A stretch of 64,000 bases of DNA from JANRIC01 sp033765345 (GTDB taxonomy: Bacteria; Bacteroidota; Bacteroidia; Cytophagales; Microscillaceae): contig JANRIC010000132.1 of NCBI GenBank assembly GCA_033765345.1, positions 1 to 64,000 on the forward strand, read 5' to 3'. The notes below the pieces were generated by a model. That model was not told the origin of the DNA, did not search any database, and saw only the letters and a program-made list of their open reading frames with translations. Positions 52,241 through 61,416 of this stretch are shown here, one piece after another (within the stretch, counting starts at the first letter, position 1; the number at the start of each line of letters is the position of its first letter). Made by a program: the position numbers and the translations under genes.

Positions 52241-53518
52241 TTAGTCGTGAATCAGATCGAATTTGGTATAAGTCTGCAAAACTTGTGGAATATGAATTCC
52301 TTCAGGGCTTTGATTATTTTCAAGTAAAGCGGCTAGGATTCTGGGCAAGGCCAGGGCACTTCCATTCAGTGTGTGTGCTAGATATTTTTTATTTTGTGCA
52401 TCTCGGTAGCGCAAGCCCAGTCGGTTGCTTTGGAAAGTCTGGAAGTTACTCACAGAACTTACTTCAAGCCATTTTTTCTGCGCTGCGGAATAGACTTCAA
52501 AATCATACGTAAAAGCAGAGGTAAATCCCAAATCACCGGCACACAGGCTCAGAATTCTATAAGGAAGCTCAAGTTTTTCTAACAATGATTTGACGTGTGC
52601 ACACATTTCCTCGAGCGTGTTATAAGATTTATCAGGATGTTGAATCTGTACAATTTCTACTTTATCAAACTGGTGCAGTCGGTTGAGCCCTCTTACATCA
52701 GCTCCCCAGGAACCGGCCTCTCGGCGAAAACATGGTGTATACCCTACTTTTTTGATAGGGAAGTCGTCTTCTTTCAAAATGACATCCCGAAATATATTGG
52801 TAATCGGTACTTCTGCTGTAGGAATCAAATAAAAATTATCTGCGGTAGCGTGATACATTTGCCCTTCTTTATCTGGCAATTGCCCTGTACCCAATCCTGA
52901 ATCCTGATTGACGAGCAAGGGAGGTTGTACTTCATCGTATCCGGCCTGAGCGGCTTCATCCAGGAAGAAATTAATCAAAGCTCTTTGTAATTTGGCACCT
53001 TTGCCCTTATAAAAGGGAAAACCGGCACCGGTCACTTTGTTTCCGAGTTCAAAATCAATGATATCATACTTTTGGATCAGTTCCCAGTGAGGCAAAGCAT
53101 TTTCAGGCAGATTGGGCATATCTCCGTGTTGAAAGACTTCTATATTTTGTGCAGAAGAGCTTCCTTCAGGAACCCGGGCATGAGGCACATTAGGAAGGAG
53201 ATAAAGGGCATCCTTGAGCTTTAATTCATATTCCTGAAATGCTTGGGTGAGTTCTTTGACTTTTTCTTTGAGGCTCAAGCTGTTTTGCTGTGCCTGATCG
53301 GCTTCTTCGTGTTTGCCTTCTTTTTTCAATTGACCGATACGTTTAGCAACATTTCCAGCCTCAGCACGGGTTTGATCCATCTCCAATTGAGTCTCCCTGC
53401 GCTTTTGGTCTAGGTCCAAGACTTCCCCTATCATGGTTGCAGCATTTTGGATTCCTCTTTTTTCTAATCCGGCGATGACCTGCTCGGTACTATCTCGGAT
53501 ATGGCTAAGTTCTAACAT
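52241..53518 (-). CDS. serS: seryl-tRNA synthetase
   Basis: The 425-residue class II synthetase has the N-terminal antiparallel coiled-coil arm (residues about 30-100, rich in Glu/Lys/Gln) that grips the long variable arm of tRNA-Ser. The catalytic domain has motif 2 in FRREAGSWG and motif 3 near NGSALALPRILAALLENNQ. It charges tRNA-Ser and tRNA-Sec with serine. It is monocistronic and divergent from rho. Confidence 0.97.
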   Translation of the reverse strand: MLELSHIRDSTEQVIAGLEKRGIQNAATMIGEVLDLDQKRRETQLEMDQTRAEAGNVAKRIGQLKKEGKHEEADQAQQNSLSLKEKVKELTQAFQEYELKLKDALYLLPNVPHARVPEGSSSAQNIEVFQHGDMPNLPENALPHWELIQKYDIIDFELGNKVTGAGFPFYKGKGAKLQRALINFFLDEAAQAGYDEVQPPLLVNQDSGLGTGQLPDKEGQMYHATADNFYLIPTAEVPITNIFRDVILKEDDFPIKKVGYTPCFRREAGSWGADVRGLNRLHQFDKVEIVQIQHPDKSYNTLEEMCAHVKSLLEKLELPYRILSLCAGDLGFTSAFTYDFEVYSAAQKKWLEVSSVSNFQTFQSNRLGLRYRDAQNKKYLAHTLNGSALALPRILAALLENNQSPEGIHIPQVLQTYTKFDLIHD

Positions 53519-54012
53519 GGGTGGATATTTCTTTTGGGTTTGATAATAGGTGTAAAAATAGACAACATAAGATCAAAACAAAAAAAAGAATTTTTTCTTG
53601 AAACATTTAATCCTGGAAACTGTATAAAATTTTAATCAAAAAGCTTTGCATTATTTAATTGGACGTTATATATTGCAAGCAATTTAGAAGAAACCACTAA
53701 TGGTTTATCTAAAAATAGGCTTTCTTAGATTTATTCTCTTCCATTTATCAGCATTCTTTTGAAATAATCAAGAGTTTTCTGGATTCAAAACAATAAATCA
53801 AGTTCTTTTATTTAGTCATTTAAACTTTTTGAAGTTTGAACGCATAATTCAAAACTACACAACAATTTTACACCATCTTTATCTTTTCCATTTTAGAAGA
53901 TATAAACGAATCGAGGCGAGCAATTAATCTTTAACATAAATATCTATCATATTATTTCCATTTATTCATTTAAAACTAATTTGGATGTACATTAATTTTA
54001 TTGTATTGGCTT
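53519..54012. other. 494-bp divergent region between serS and rho
   Basis: AT-rich, no ORF. A small perfect hairpin (arms AAACCA 53691-53696 and TGGTTT 53701-53706) is present. No exact TAnnTTTG box at proper distance was found for either gene. The long distance before rho would suit a leader for rho self-regulation, but nothing here proves it. Confidence 0.4.
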
Positions 54013-55584
54013 ATGTATAACATAGACGAATTAAACTTGAAACTGCTTTCCGAATTGAAGGAAATTGCGGAAAGACTCCAAGTAAAAAACTTTAAAAAAT
54101 TAACCAAAAAAGAGTTAATTTATAAAATCCTTGATCAGCAGGCTATCTTACCTGAAAGTGAATACCTACCCATAAAAAAAGAGACCGAATCAATTAACAA
54201 AATGGATATCAACAAAGAATTCAGCTTTGAACCCCCCAAAAAACCCAGGGTCAAGCGCGAAAACGTAAAAGAGCCTGCATCTGCTTCGGATGACATCAAC
54301 TCTAACGGAACCATCAACATCAACTTTGAAGAAGAAGAAGAAGATTTGCAAGAATTGAAAACTGAAACCATCGACTTTGAGTTTAAAGAAAACATCTCCA
54401 AACCAAAAATAACCAAAGAACAAATCCCTCTGAAGCCCAAAAAACCCGTTAACAATGGTATTCGTGAATTTGACGGTCTTATTGAAAATGAAGGAGTTCT
54501 TGAGATTATGCAGGATGGTTATGGTTTTCTTCGCTCTTCCGACTACAATTATCTGGCAAGCCCAGATGATATTTATGTATCCCCTTCGCAAATCAAACTT
54601 TTTGGACTTAAAACAGGTGACACCGTCAAAGGGCAAATTCGTCCTCCCAAAGAAGGTGAAAAATATTTTGCCTTGTTGCGCGTAGAAAATATCAACGGAA
54701 AAACCACCGAGCAAATCCGTGACAGGATTCCCTTTGAATATCTGACGCCTCTTTTCCCAGAGGAAAAACTAAAACTCAGTACCAGAGCCGATGAAATGTC
54801 TACCCGAATCTTGGATTTATTCGCTCCTATCGGTAAAGGGCAACGCGGAATGATCGTCGCTCAACCCAAAACCGGTAAAACGGTACTTTTGAAAAAAATT
54901 GCCAATGCCATTGCCGAAAACCATCCCGAAGTATATCTCATCGTCTTACTGATTGATGAACGCCCGGAAGAGGTAACTGACATGGCACGAAATGTAAAGG
55001 CTGAGGTAATCTCTTCAACTTTTGATGAACAAGCCGAAAGACACGTGAAAGTATCCAGTATTGTGCTTGAAAAAGCCAAAAGAATGGTGGAAACAGGGCA
55101 CGATGTCGTGATTCTCCTAGATTCTATCACGCGTTTGGCTCGTGCTTATAACACTGTAGTACCTTCTTCAGGTAAGATTTTATCAGGTGGGGTGGATGCC
55201 AATGCGCTTCACAAGCCCAAACGCTTCTTCGGAGCAGCCCGAAATGTGGAAAATGGCGGTTCTTTGACCATCATCTCTACTGCTTTGATCGAGACAGGCT
55301 CTAAGATGGATGAAGTGATCTTTGAAGAATTCAAAGGAACTGGTAATATGGAGCTTCAACTGGATCGTAAGCTTTCCAACAAGCGAGTTTACCCTGCTAT
55401 TGATGTTCCAGCTTCGGGTACACGCCGTGAAGACCTGCTGATGAGCAAAGAAGAGCTTGCCCGTGTATGGATTTTAAGAAAATATATGAATGATATGAAC
55501 TCTCTCGAAGCCATGGAATTCCTCCTGGATAAGATGAAAGGCACCATGGACAACGCTGAGTTTTTGGTATCCATGAACGGGTAA
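54013..55584 (+). CDS. rho: transcription termination factor Rho
   Basis: The 523-residue helicase has the N-terminal helical domain, then an extra acidic/basic segment (residues about 50-150, low complexity Glu/Lys/Pro), the RNA-binding cold-shock-like domain (GVLEIMQDGYGFLRSSDYNY) and the ATPase core with Walker A AQPKTGKT (near residue 285), LIDERPEEVTDM and the R-loop/Q-loop region. N-terminal insertions occur in Rho of several phyla including Bacteroidota. The ATG at 54013 is preferred to a TTG at 54001. Confidence 0.97.
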   Translation: MYNIDELNLKLLSELKEIAERLQVKNFKKLTKKELIYKILDQQAILPESEYLPIKKETESINKMDINKEFSFEPPKKPRVKRENVKEPASASDDINSNGTININFEEEEEDLQELKTETIDFEFKENISKPKITKEQIPLKPKKPVNNGIREFDGLIENEGVLEIMQDGYGFLRSSDYNYLASPDDIYVSPSQIKLFGLKTGDTVKGQIRPPKEGEKYFALLRVENINGKTTEQIRDRIPFEYLTPLFPEEKLKLSTRADEMSTRILDLFAPIGKGQRGMIVAQPKTGKTVLLKKIANAIAENHPEVYLIVLLIDERPEEVTDMARNVKAEVISSTFDEQAERHVKVSSIVLEKAKRMVETGHDVVILLDSITRLARAYNTVVPSSGKILSGGVDANALHKPKRFFGAARNVENGGSLTIISTALIETGSKMDEVIFEEFKGTGNMELQLDRKLSNKRVYPAIDVPASGTRREDLLMSKEELARVWILRKYMNDMNSLEAMEFLLDKMKGTMDNAEFLVSMNG

Positions 55585-55598
55585 CAATCCATAGAAGG

Positions 55599-55637
55599 CT
55601 TTGTCCGGTATTCCAAGCACTGGGCAAAGTTTTTTTT
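55599..55637 (+). terminator. terminator of rho
   Basis: Arms CTTTGTCC (55599-55606) and GGGCAAAG (55622-55629) pair with one G-U wobble and are followed by eight T. The remaining 55638-55865 has short imperfect inverted repeats but no gene. Confidence 0.85.
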
Positions 55638-55865
55638 GTTTTGTGTTTTTTTTCATCAAATTTTCAATTGTGCTTTTTATACACATCATTCAAGTAATTG
55701 TTAGGGTTTTACTAAATAATAGCTTGATTTTTAAGTGTTTCAGTGTGAACACTCCTCGGTAGAGGCTTTGATTTTATGTAGTATAAAGCCACCTCGGTTT
55801 GCGTATCAAAAAGAAGTTTTGTACCTTTTTAAAGGACTAAGCTTTATGCTTTGTATAACTCCTCT

Positions 55866-55873
55866 TATATTTG
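55866..55873 (+). promoter_or_regulatory. -7 promoter box of the holin-like/GGGPS operon
   Basis: TATATTTG matches TAnnTTTG and lies 27 bases upstream of the TTG start at 55901. A -33 element at standard spacing is not evident. Confidence 0.5.
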
Positions 55874-55900
55874 CACTAAACATTAAACCCAACGTATAAT

Positions 55901-56293
55901 TTGGATTTTTTTAGCATCAAAAAATTGCTTAGTGATCTGAATCACTATACCATCGCACAAAAAAATCGTGCTGAATTCGAAGTCAAGTATCACGTAGAAA
56001 ATGCGCGTGATTTGATCTCAAGAACGATTATTCTATTAACCATTGTTGGTTTTATTGGTATAAATCTGTTTTTTGCCATTTTGTTCGGATTCCTGGCTTT
56101 GGCATTTTATATCAATAAACACGACTGGTTGGGATTTCTGGTAGTTTCCGGAATACATTTTCTCATTTTATTCTTAATTATCATCGGTACTCGATTATTT
56201 AGAGGGCTGATTTTGGGACGAATTCTCCGTATAACTATTCATTTGTCAGAGCAAATTTACAAATTCTTCTTTATTAGTAAAAACAAGCAATAG
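55901..56293 (+). CDS. phage-holin-family (YqjE/DUF1469-like) membrane protein
   Basis: The 130-residue protein has an amphipathic N-terminus (YTIAQKNRAEFEVKYHVENA), two membrane segments (about residues 45-67 and 78-97) and a basic C-terminus. The pattern matches the 'phage holin family protein' group in Bacteroidota, which are chromosomal envelope proteins and not true prophage holins; no phage gene is present here. The start is TTG at 55901. Next gene follows after five bases. Confidence 0.75.
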   Translation: MDFFSIKKLLSDLNHYTIAQKNRAEFEVKYHVENARDLISRTIILLTIVGFIGINLFFAILFGFLALAFYINKHDWLGFLVVSGIHFLILFLIIIGTRLFRGLILGRILRITIHLSEQIYKFFFISKNKQ

Positions 56294-56298
56294 CAAGT

Positions 56299-56733
56299 AT
56301 GGAAGCAAATAAAAATCTCCCTGCCATCCAAACTAACCCGGACGATCTGACCCTGGATCAACAAAGAGAATATCACAAAAAGGAAGTAGAAAAATATGAG
56401 GTGGCGTTGCTCAACGATCTAAAAACTTTGAAAAGAGATTTCTCGCGCCTAGCCATCGTCATAGGAACAGCGTACGTAGCCTATCGTTTTACTCGCTATT
56501 TCCTAAAATCTTCTTCGCAGCCTTCAGCTCCTCTCCCTCAAGAAAATCAAGCCTACGCTCCAACTTATAAACAAAATGGACATATTTCAGTCGAGCAGGA
56601 GACTCCTAAGCCCAAAAAATCGTTTAGTATTAAGAATCTTATTAAAAGAAAGCTGACAGCAATTGCTTTGGACATTTTGAAAGAAAAATTACAAGAAGAA
56701 ATCATAAAGTATAATAAAAAAAATGCAAAGTAA
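56299..56733 (+). CDS. hypothetical single-span membrane protein
   Basis: The 144-residue protein has a charged helical N-terminus (YHKKEVEKYEVALLNDLKTL), one membrane segment (residues about 51-69), a Pro/Ser/Gln-rich linker and a basic helical C-terminus. I do not recognise a family. It overlaps the GGGPS gene by 11 bases and follows the holin-like gene by five bases, so the three genes form one operon. A role linked to membrane structure is a guess from position. Confidence 0.7.
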   Translation: MEANKNLPAIQTNPDDLTLDQQREYHKKEVEKYEVALLNDLKTLKRDFSRLAIVIGTAYVAYRFTRYFLKSSSQPSAPLPQENQAYAPTYKQNGHISVEQETPKPKKSFSIKNLIKRKLTAIALDILKEKLQEEIIKYNKKNAK

Positions 56734-57481
56734 AATTTATCAAGAATTAAGCGAAAGGAAAGCCCGAGGAATCAAATCCTTTACGCTTCTGATTGACCCT
56801 GATAAATTTGAACAAGATACTTCTCTCAAACTCGCTCAAAAGAAAGCCTTTGAACACGTGGACTTAATTTTTGTAGGAGGCAGCTTGATCAATGGCTCCA
56901 ATATCGGTTTTACCATACAAAGTATCAAAGCACATACCCATAAACCAGTGATCATTTTTCCAGGAAGTAATATGCATCTTGATATGTCTGCGGATGCAAT
57001 TTTATTTCTTTCTCTGATTTCAGGGCGTAATCCTGAATTTTTAATTGGACAACATATAGTGGCCGCACCTTTTCTCAAAAAAAGTAATCTGGAAATTCTT
57101 GCCACCGGTTATATGCTTATTGATAGTGGGAAAGCCACTACGGTATCATACATCAGTAACACGACTCCAATCCCCTATGACAAGCCCGAAGTAGCCGTCT
57201 GTACAGCCATGGCCGGAGAAATGCTGGGCTTGAAACTTATCTATGCCGATGCAGGCAGTGGTGCCCAAAAAGCCATTAGCTCCAAGATGATTCGAATGCT
57301 CAGTAAGGCGATCGATGTGCCGCTCATTATTGGGGGGGGAATCCGCTCGGCTGCCCAAGCAGCAGAAATTCTGGAAGCAGGTGCTGATGTAATCGTGGTG
57401 GGCAATGCTATTGAGGACAATCCTGAGCTGATTGGAGAAATCGCCTCAGAGATAAAAAAAATCAATCTACGTCATGGATAA
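56723..57481 (+). CDS. geranylgeranylglyceryl phosphate synthase family (PcrB/GGGPS) prenyltransferase
   Basis: The 252-residue TIM-barrel enzyme has the family motifs TLLIDPDKF, DLIFVGGSLINGSN, PVIIFPGSN, YADAGSGA and IIGGGIRS with ADVIVVGNAIEDN, which bind the phosphate and the polyprenyl group. The family joins a polyprenyl diphosphate to sn-glycerol-1-phosphate, making an ether-lipid precursor of archaeal type. Bacteroidota enzymes can make such precursors, but the final product in these bacteria is not known. It is the third gene of an envelope operon. Confidence 0.92.
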   Translation: MQSKIYQELSERKARGIKSFTLLIDPDKFEQDTSLKLAQKKAFEHVDLIFVGGSLINGSNIGFTIQSIKAHTHKPVIIFPGSNMHLDMSADAILFLSLISGRNPEFLIGQHIVAAPFLKKSNLEILATGYMLIDSGKATTVSYISNTTPIPYDKPEVAVCTAMAGEMLGLKLIYADAGSGAQKAISSKMIRMLSKAIDVPLIIGGGIRSAAQAAEILEAGADVIVVGNAIEDNPELIGEIASEIKKINLRHG

Positions 57482-57592
57482 GAGCCTTCTCTTGCCCAAT
57501 ACAAAGAAGAAGAGGCATCCCGAACTTGAATTAAATACAATTCAATTTGTTTGAACAAAAATTCGGAATGTCTCACAGATTGGCTTAAATCC

Positions 57593-58522
57593 TTAATTGA
57601 CATTCATCAAAGAATCTCTTCGGCGCATTTTACCAGCAGGGATTCCGAACATCATCTTAAATCTTCTACAAAAATAAGCGGTATCTTTATAACCTACCTC
57701 AGAACCAATCTCTCGGATACTCTTTTTGGTGGTACGTAACAAATGTACGGCTTTTTCCATTCGCTGATACTCGATATAGTCCTGAGGGTTGATCTGAGTC
57801 AGCATTTTAAAATACTGCCCGACATAATCTTCTGATACATTGGCTACACCAGCGAGTACTTTGTTGGATAAATCACCGCCCAAGTATTGTTTGATATAAT
57901 TAAAAATATCAATCAGGCGAGGATCTTTGAAGTAAGTACTGTTGGTAGCAAGTTTTTCCACAAATAAACCTTCACGCAAGATATAACGCACTACCTCAAT
58001 GACTACCTGCTCGGTTTTATTCTGGATTACCCGATTTTTTCCAGGCATGTCATTCATATCCTCGACGACTATTTCTTTGATGATGCGTGCCAGGCCTGGG
58101 TTATCACGAATGATAAAGGGAGGAATATCCAAAGAAGTAAAGAAATTGATAGAATCAAACACTTTGGCTTCAAAGGCAATATAGCTAAAAGAATTGGGAA
58201 GCTTTCCTACGGTATTTGCGTCTGTATTGGCTTCAAAGTATCTTTCCTGATGACTGATATATTCCTGATTATCCACCACTTTATTGTCTGCACCGATACC
58301 ATAAGAAAGTACAGAAGCACGCCCACCGGGGATAAAAAGCATATCACCTTTTTCTACTTTTTCCTCGCCGTTGCTATGGGAAAGCTCTCCATCGTGAAGC
58401 AAATAGATATAATTTTCTACATCATAATGGTTGCTTACTTTAAATGATTGTAAGATTTTTATATTAACCGATTTGCGAAACTTCACGCCTAATGATTCAA
58501 TAATCTTGTTATAATCTTCCAT
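57593..58522 (-). CDS. AraC-family transcriptional regulator
   Basis: The 309-residue regulator has an N-terminal cupin-like sensor region (YIYLLHDGELSHSNGEEKVE, GDMLFIPGG) and a C-terminal AraC DNA-binding domain with two helix-turn-helix motifs (SNKVLAGVANVSEDYVGQYF and IREIGSEVGYKDTAYFCRRF, then FGIPAGKMRRR). The ligand is unknown. It is convergent with the GGGPS gene and is followed upstream by an acyl-CoA dehydrogenase on the same strand (149 bases). Confidence 0.93.
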   Translation of the reverse strand: MEDYNKIIESLGVKFRKSVNIKILQSFKVSNHYDVENYIYLLHDGELSHSNGEEKVEKGDMLFIPGGRASVLSYGIGADNKVVDNQEYISHQERYFEANTDANTVGKLPNSFSYIAFEAKVFDSINFFTSLDIPPFIIRDNPGLARIIKEIVVEDMNDMPGKNRVIQNKTEQVVIEVVRYILREGLFVEKLATNSTYFKDPRLIDIFNYIKQYLGGDLSNKVLAGVANVSEDYVGQYFKMLTQINPQDYIEYQRMEKAVHLLRTTKKSIREIGSEVGYKDTAYFCRRFKMMFGIPAGKMRRRDSLMNVN

Positions 58523-58671
58523 GACAGTATAAGTTTAATTAGCTAAATATATGCTAAAATCCCGTATTAATGTGTTAAATTGTATTATTTTACTATATAA
58601 AAAAACAAGACTCACTTCAAAAGTAAATCTTATTTTCTATATATACAAATTTTTACTTTATAAAAATAGAA

Positions 58672-59838
58672 TTATTTCAAGATTTCACGTGCAATGACCA
58701 ATTTTTGTATTTCGGAAGTTCCTTCGTATATCTGGGTGATCTTGGCATCACGCATCAAACGCTCTACGTGAAATTCTCGCACATAACCGTAACCTCCGTG
58801 GATCTGGACGGCTTCGATGGTGGTATCCATAGCTACCTGCGAAGCAAAAAGTTTGGCCTGTGCGGCAGCGTTGACATAGTTTTGCCCCGCATCCTTGATT
58901 CGGGCGGCTTGCAAGGTGAGTAATCGGGCGGCGTTGATTTGGGTGATCATATCAGCCAACTTAAATTGAATGGCTTGATGTTCTGAGATCAATTTGCCAA
59001 AAGACTTGCGTTCTTTGGCGTATTTGAGTGCCAGTTCGTAAGCACCCGAAGCAATACCCAGGGCTTGGGCTGCGATTCCGATGCGGCCACCGTTGAGGGT
59101 TTCCATGGCGAATTTGAAGCCAAAGCCATCTTCTCCTATGCGGTTTTCTTTGGGTACTTTTACATCCGTAAACATCAGCGAATGCGTATCCGAGCCGCGA
59201 ATGCCTAATTTTTCCTCTTTTTTACCTACCACAAAACCCTCCATACCCTTTTCTACGATCAAGCAATTGATGCCTTTGTGGGCTTTTTCGGGGTGAGTCT
59301 GGGCAATGACCAAATACGTGGAGGCATTACCGCCATTGGTGATCCAGTTTTTGGTACCATTGAGGAGGTAATGATCGCCTTTGTCTTCGGCGGTCGTTTT
59401 TTGGGAGGTAGCATCAGACCCGGCTTCAGGCTCTGAGAGACAAAAAGCCCCAATGACTTCTCCTTTGGCCAGAGACACCAAATATTTTTGTTTTTGTTCT
59501 TCGGTGCCGTATTTTTCCAAGCCCCAACAAACCAGGGAGTTATTCACAGACATGGCCACGGCGGCTGAAGCATCAATTTTGGAGATTTCTTCCATGGCCA
59601 GTACATACGAGACCGTATCCATACCGCTACCTCCGTATTCGGGGGCTACCATCATGCCCATAAAACCGAGTTCGCCCATCATTTTGATTTGTGTGTGGGG
59701 AAATTCTTCATTTTTATCGCGTTCAATGACTCCGGGAAGTAATTCTTTTTGGGCAAAATCACGGGCGGCTTCCCTTACTTCTGCCTGTTCCTCAGTCAGA
59801 AAATCCGAGGACTGTATTTCTAAATTAAGTGTATCCAT
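58672..59838 (-). CDS. acyl-CoA dehydrogenase
   Basis: The 388-residue flavoprotein has family signatures GAFCLSEPEAGSDATSQKT, NGTKNWITNGG, LNGGRIGIAAQALGIA and the C-terminal QIHGGYGYVREF and QIYEGTSEIQ, whose Glu is the catalytic base in short-chain-type enzymes. It oxidises acyl-CoA to enoyl-CoA for beta-oxidation or amino-acid breakdown. The Met of MDTLNLEIQSSD (59838) is preferred; 17 upstream residues are not conserved. Confidence 0.95.
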   Translation of the reverse strand: MDTLNLEIQSSDFLTEEQAEVREAARDFAQKELLPGVIERDKNEEFPHTQIKMMGELGFMGMMVAPEYGGSGMDTVSYVLAMEEISKIDASAAVAMSVNNSLVCWGLEKYGTEEQKQKYLVSLAKGEVIGAFCLSEPEAGSDATSQKTTAEDKGDHYLLNGTKNWITNGGNASTYLVIAQTHPEKAHKGINCLIVEKGMEGFVVGKKEEKLGIRGSDTHSLMFTDVKVPKENRIGEDGFGFKFAMETLNGGRIGIAAQALGIASGAYELALKYAKERKSFGKLISEHQAIQFKLADMITQINAARLLTLQAARIKDAGQNYVNAAAQAKLFASQVAMDTTIEAVQIHGGYGYVREFHVERLMRDAKITQIYEGTSEIQKLVIAREILK

Positions 59839-59921
59839 AATATCTAGACTGTGATTTTTTTGGTTTTTATGATAAAAATGATTGATCAATAAGATTTTGA
59901 ATCACAAGATCATATCCTGTA

Positions 59922-59929
59922 CAAATATA
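59922..59929 (-). promoter_or_regulatory. -7 promoter box of the acyl-CoA dehydrogenase gene
   Basis: The minus strand reads TATATTTG here, matching TAnnTTTG, about 84 bases upstream of the ATG. A -33 TTG at standard spacing is not evident. Also in this 299-bp divergent region is an inverted repeat with 9-base arms (60033-60041, 60056-60064). Confidence 0.45.
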
Positions 59930-60086
59930 ATCCATTATCCTGAAAATAGAAGGAATTGAATAAAATCTATGGGGCAAAGACTTTGGATAGATTTCTGAGG
60001 TTTTAAACAATAATTTTTCCGATTTTGTATTCTAAAACCAGAAAGGCAGGTCTTCCTGGTTTTAAAGGTTTTTAAAACTATTTATT

Positions 60087-60094
60087 TATCTTTG
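60087..60094 (+). promoter_or_regulatory. -7 promoter box of the PD-(D/E)XK gene
   Basis: TATCTTTG matches TAnnTTTG and lies 43 bases upstream of the ATG at 60138. Confidence 0.45.
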
Positions 60095-60137
60095 TATTGA
60101 TTGGAAGAGAATCTTTGAGAAAATAAACGATCTTGAT

Positions 60138-60746
60138 ATGCCATATAGCAAGTTTACATCCATAGTCAAGTTTTGCCAACAATACGGATTGGCACAACAA
60201 AGTACGGGCAATCTTTTTAAGGAAGTGATTTTACCCGTATTTTTGGTAAGTGACCGCTTGTTTGAGGATATAGAAGATGCGAAAAAATCACCTTTATATA
60301 CTGAAAAAGCAAAATCAGAGCTAATCATAGCTCCAGTTTTAAAAGAATTGAGGCGAAAAAACGATTCTATTACGATTTTTTCGGGTTTTGCCCTGGATAT
60401 TGAGGGAGAGCCTGATTTGAATGGAAATCCAGATTTTATCCTGAGTGCCAAGCCCAACCTGGTAGAAATAGAAGCTCCGATTTTTTGCCTCATGGAAAGC
60501 AAAAATAAAGCACCTGATGAGGGTTATGCACAATGCGCTGCTGAGATGTATGCTTCTAGGTTATTCAACCGACAAATGAACCAACCCTACGAAATTATTT
60601 ACGGGACTGTAACAAACGGATTTGAATGGGTTTTCCTCAAACTGGAAGAAAATACATTTTATATTGATACAGAAAGGTATTACCTCAATGATCTACCCAA
60701 ATTATTAGGGCTGATGCAATGGATTGTAGATTCATTTAAAAGTTAA
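60138..60746 (+). CDS. hypothetical protein with PD-(D/E)XK-nuclease-like motif
   Basis: The 202-residue soluble protein belongs to a family of uncharacterised proteins in Bacteroidota and Cyanobacteria. Motif order suggests a restriction-endonuclease-like fold: Glu in AKSELIIAPVLKEL, GNPDFILS (Asp of PD) and FCLMESKNK (ExK). A YIDTERYYLNDLPKLLGLM segment ends it. No methyltransferase is nearby, so it is not an evident restriction system. It is seven bases upstream of a YdeI gene. Confidence 0.65.
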   Translation: MPYSKFTSIVKFCQQYGLAQQSTGNLFKEVILPVFLVSDRLFEDIEDAKKSPLYTEKAKSELIIAPVLKELRRKNDSITIFSGFALDIEGEPDLNGNPDFILSAKPNLVEIEAPIFCLMESKNKAPDEGYAQCAAEMYASRLFNRQMNQPYEIIYGTVTNGFEWVFLKLEENTFYIDTERYYLNDLPKLLGLMQWIVDSFKS

Positions 60747-60753
60747 ATAAAAC

Positions 60754-61335
60754 ATGAACATCCTATTCTTCCCCACCCCTGCTGATTTCAGAGCCTGGCT
60801 GGAGCAAAATCACGATAAAGAGACAGAACTCTGGGTGGGTTTTTATAAAAAAGGCAGTGAAAAGCCCAGTATCACCTGGCCTGAATCAGTAGATCAGGCA
60901 CTTTGCTTCGGCTGGATAGACGGCATTAGAAAATCTATCGACACCGAAAGCTATAAAATCCGCTTTACACCCCGCAAACCCAACAGTATCTGGAGTGCCG
61001 TTAATCTCAAAAAAATGGACGAGCTTATGGCGCAGGGTTTGGTCATGCCGGCAGGAATGGCTATTTATGAAAAAAGAAATCTCAAAAAACAAGAAATCTA
61101 TTCTTTTGAACAGGAAAATATTGAGTTGGGTGAAACATACCAAAGTCAATTCAAAGAAAACGCCAAAGCCTGGAAGCTATTTCAGGCAATGCCGCCTTCT
61201 TATCGCAAAACGGCCATCTGGTGGGTTATCAGTGCCAAGCAGGAAAGTACCCGACTGAAAAGATTGGCTATTTTGATGGAATGCTCAGAAGCAGGGAATA
61301 AGATTCCAAGTCAGCGAAGAGAGAAAGACGAATAA
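60754..61335 (+). CDS. YdeI/OmpD-associated family protein
   Basis: The 193-residue protein matches the YdeI/OmdA family: FRAWLEQNHDKETELWVGFYKKG, CFGWIDGIRKSID, RFTPRKPNSIWSAVN and the C-terminal YRKTAIWWVISAKQ with TRLKRLAILME. Members occur widely; they have been linked to peptide or metal resistance but their biochemical function is unclear. It is probably co-transcribed with the preceding gene and is followed by a terminator. Confidence 0.88.
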   Translation: MNILFFPTPADFRAWLEQNHDKETELWVGFYKKGSEKPSITWPESVDQALCFGWIDGIRKSIDTESYKIRFTPRKPNSIWSAVNLKKMDELMAQGLVMPAGMAIYEKRNLKKQEIYSFEQENIELGETYQSQFKENAKAWKLFQAMPPSYRKTAIWWVISAKQESTRLKRLAILMECSEAGNKIPSQRREKDE

Positions 61336-61363
61336 GCACACTGATATTTTACAATAAACATAA

Positions 61364-61393
61364 AAAAAACCCGGCGTTTAAACCGGGTTTTTT
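61364..61393. terminator. bidirectional terminator between the YdeI gene and the BI-1 gene
   Basis: Eleven-base arms AAAAAACCCGG (61364-61374) and CCGGGTTTTTT (61383-61393) form a perfect stem with T-runs on both strands between convergent genes. Confidence 0.92.
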
Positions 61394-61416
61394 GTATATT
61401 TTATGAAATTAAAAAC

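Noticed and set aside
55901..56293. Prophage suggested by a holin-like protein
   Set aside because: No integrase, capsid or lysis genes; the family is common as chromosomal envelope protein.
60033..60064. Inverted repeat upstream of the PD-(D/E)XK gene as an operator
   Set aside because: Single occurrence, imperfect inner pairing and no regulator linked to it; kept only as a note.
60138..61335. Restriction or defence system from the PD-(D/E)XK-like gene and its neighbour
   Set aside because: No methyltransferase, toxin or helicase is adjacent, and YdeI proteins are not defence components.
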